Below, one piece after another: positions 6,835-7,185 of a DNA stretch of 7,185 bases. The DNA lies in NCBI GenBank assembly GCA_031262125.1, contig JAISII010000041.1, forward strand, positions 1-7,185, in the 5' to 3' direction. Under the pieces are notes generated by a model, which was not told the DNA's origin, did not search any database, and was given only the letters and a program-made list of their open reading frames with translations. A program made the translations under genes and the position numbers. Source of the stretch: Oscillospiraceae bacterium (lineage in GTDB: Bacteria > Bacillota > Clostridia > Oscillospirales > Acutalibacteraceae). Numbering within the stretch: the first letter of the stretch is position 1; every line of letters begins with the position of its first letter.

Positions 6835-6888
6835 AGTAATAATATACCTGTATTTTTAACTTCTTAATATTTGCGATAAGTTTTGTTA

Positions 6889-7128
6889 TTAAAATTCCTC
6901 TTTAACAATTTGATAAACATAACCGGGACCTTCCAGATAATAACCCGTGCCTACCAGTTCGATTTTTTCGGAAATTTTAGTGCTGAAAAACTTTTGCATA
7001 GCCTGCTTTGGTGTAAGATTATAATCCTCTGCAATATAGGCTATTATTTGTGATATTAAAGAGCGTATGCAATAGCGTTGCTGGTTTGTTTTTTCTTGCT
7101 CTTGTTTTAAATTATAATTATTATCCAT
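6889..7128 (-). CDS. Small hypothetical protein, possible partner in a toxin-antitoxin-like locus
   Basis: I do not firmly recognise this 79-residue protein. Seen: a polar, Gln/Asn/Lys-rich start (residues 1-17), then a helix-like stretch with SLISQIIAYIAEDYNLTPKQAMQKFF (24-49) and a C-terminal part containing TGYYLEGPGYVYQIVKEEF (61-79). There is no signal peptide or membrane span. The pattern 'IAYIAEDY..T..QAM..FF...TG.YLE...YVYQ' reminds me of small proteins encoded beside DUF3791/DUF3990 genes in gut Clostridia, loci suspected to be toxin-antitoxin modules; this is recollection, not a match. The ATG at 7128 is chosen because it overlaps the stop of the upstream frame (ATGGATAA), as in coupled gene pairs. 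TTG at 7143 or GTG at 7140 would add 5 or 4 residues and is less likely, since the AAGG sits too close to them. The gene ends 54 bp before uvrB. Confidence 0.6.
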   Translation of the reverse strand: MDNNYNLKQEQEKTNQQRYCIRSLISQIIAYIAEDYNLTPKQAMQKFFSTKISEKIELVGTGYYLEGPGYVYQIVKEEF

Positions 7129-7185
7129 AGGTTTTTGCACCAACCTTTTTTAACAACTTTAAAGCGTTTGCAGTATGAAAAGAAT
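7121..7185 (-). CDS. C-terminal end of an unidentified gene (runs off the right edge)
   Basis: An open minus-strand frame enters from the right edge and ends at TAA (7123-7121). Its last 20 residues read SFHTANALKLLKKVGAKTYG, which look like an ordinary protein tail with an amphipathic helix. Its stop overlaps the start of the next small gene by 8 bases, an arrangement typical of translationally coupled pairs. The ending resembles what I recall of DUF3990 proteins, which often finish with a 'SFHT..AL..LK' stretch, but 20 residues are too few for a call. A chance open frame of this length is quite possible, so confidence is limited. Confidence 0.4.
   Translation of the reverse strand, partial: SFHTANALKLLKKVGAKTYG

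Noticed and set aside
6451..6867. Plus-strand open frame of 138 codons over the uvrB start
   Set aside because: It mirrors well-conserved uvrB coding sequence; its translation has no family resemblance.
6835..6888. uvrB promoter with TTAAGA and TATTAT 17 bases apart
   Set aside because: The -10 would end only 4 bases before the ATG, leaving essentially no leader, and the -35 matches consensus at 4 of 6; A+T-rich DNA gives such hits by chance.

Overview
The window reads as chromosomal DNA from a low-to-mid G+C Firmicute, most likely a gut-type member of the Clostridia (Oscillospiraceae/Ruminococcaceae-like). The pointers are the divergent clostridial type of ParE next to ParC, purine-rich ribosome binding sites such as GGAGG and AGAGG, and a G+C-rich hairpin-bearing intergenic repeat of a kind I associate with those genomes. 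Every gene I can support lies on the minus strand, so the biological order runs from high to low coordinates.

In transcription order the window holds: the last 20 codons of an unidentified gene at the right edge (7121-7185); a small unrecognised protein whose start overlaps that gene's stop (6889-7128); uvrB, the nucleotide excision repair helicase (4858-6834); an intergenic region filled by a 144-bp MITE-like repeat with imperfect terminal inverted repeats plus a truncated second end (4664-4857); a 111-residue free-standing protein resembling domain III of elongation factor Tu (4255-4590); parE, topoisomerase IV subunit B (2178-4160); a complete two-gene type II restriction-modification system, a C5-cytosine methyltransferase (1141-2163) followed by an Eco47II/Sau96I-type endonuclease (380-1159); and the first 113 codons of parC, topoisomerase IV subunit A (1-341).

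The central point is that the restriction-modification pair sits between parE and parC, the two subunits of an essential enzyme that are normally adjacent. Spacing is tight throughout: 14 bp from parE to the methyltransferase, a 19-bp overlap between methyltransferase and endonuclease, and 38 bp from endonuclease to parC. No terminator is visible between them, so the four genes are probably one transcript. Both flanking topoisomerase genes look intact. The endonuclease gene is clearly more A+T-rich than parE, which suggests acquisition. The family predicts recognition of GGNCC, and a hand scan found only two GGNCC sites in the whole window. GGCC is equally rare, so this depletion is suggestive and not specific.

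The other odd items are the isolated EF-Tu domain III-like protein between uvrB and parE, the palindromic repeat after uvrB, and the overlapping gene pair at the right edge that may belong to a toxin-antitoxin-like locus continuing outside the window. None of these establishes a new system. The best-supported unusual arrangement is the restriction-modification system inside the topoisomerase IV operon.
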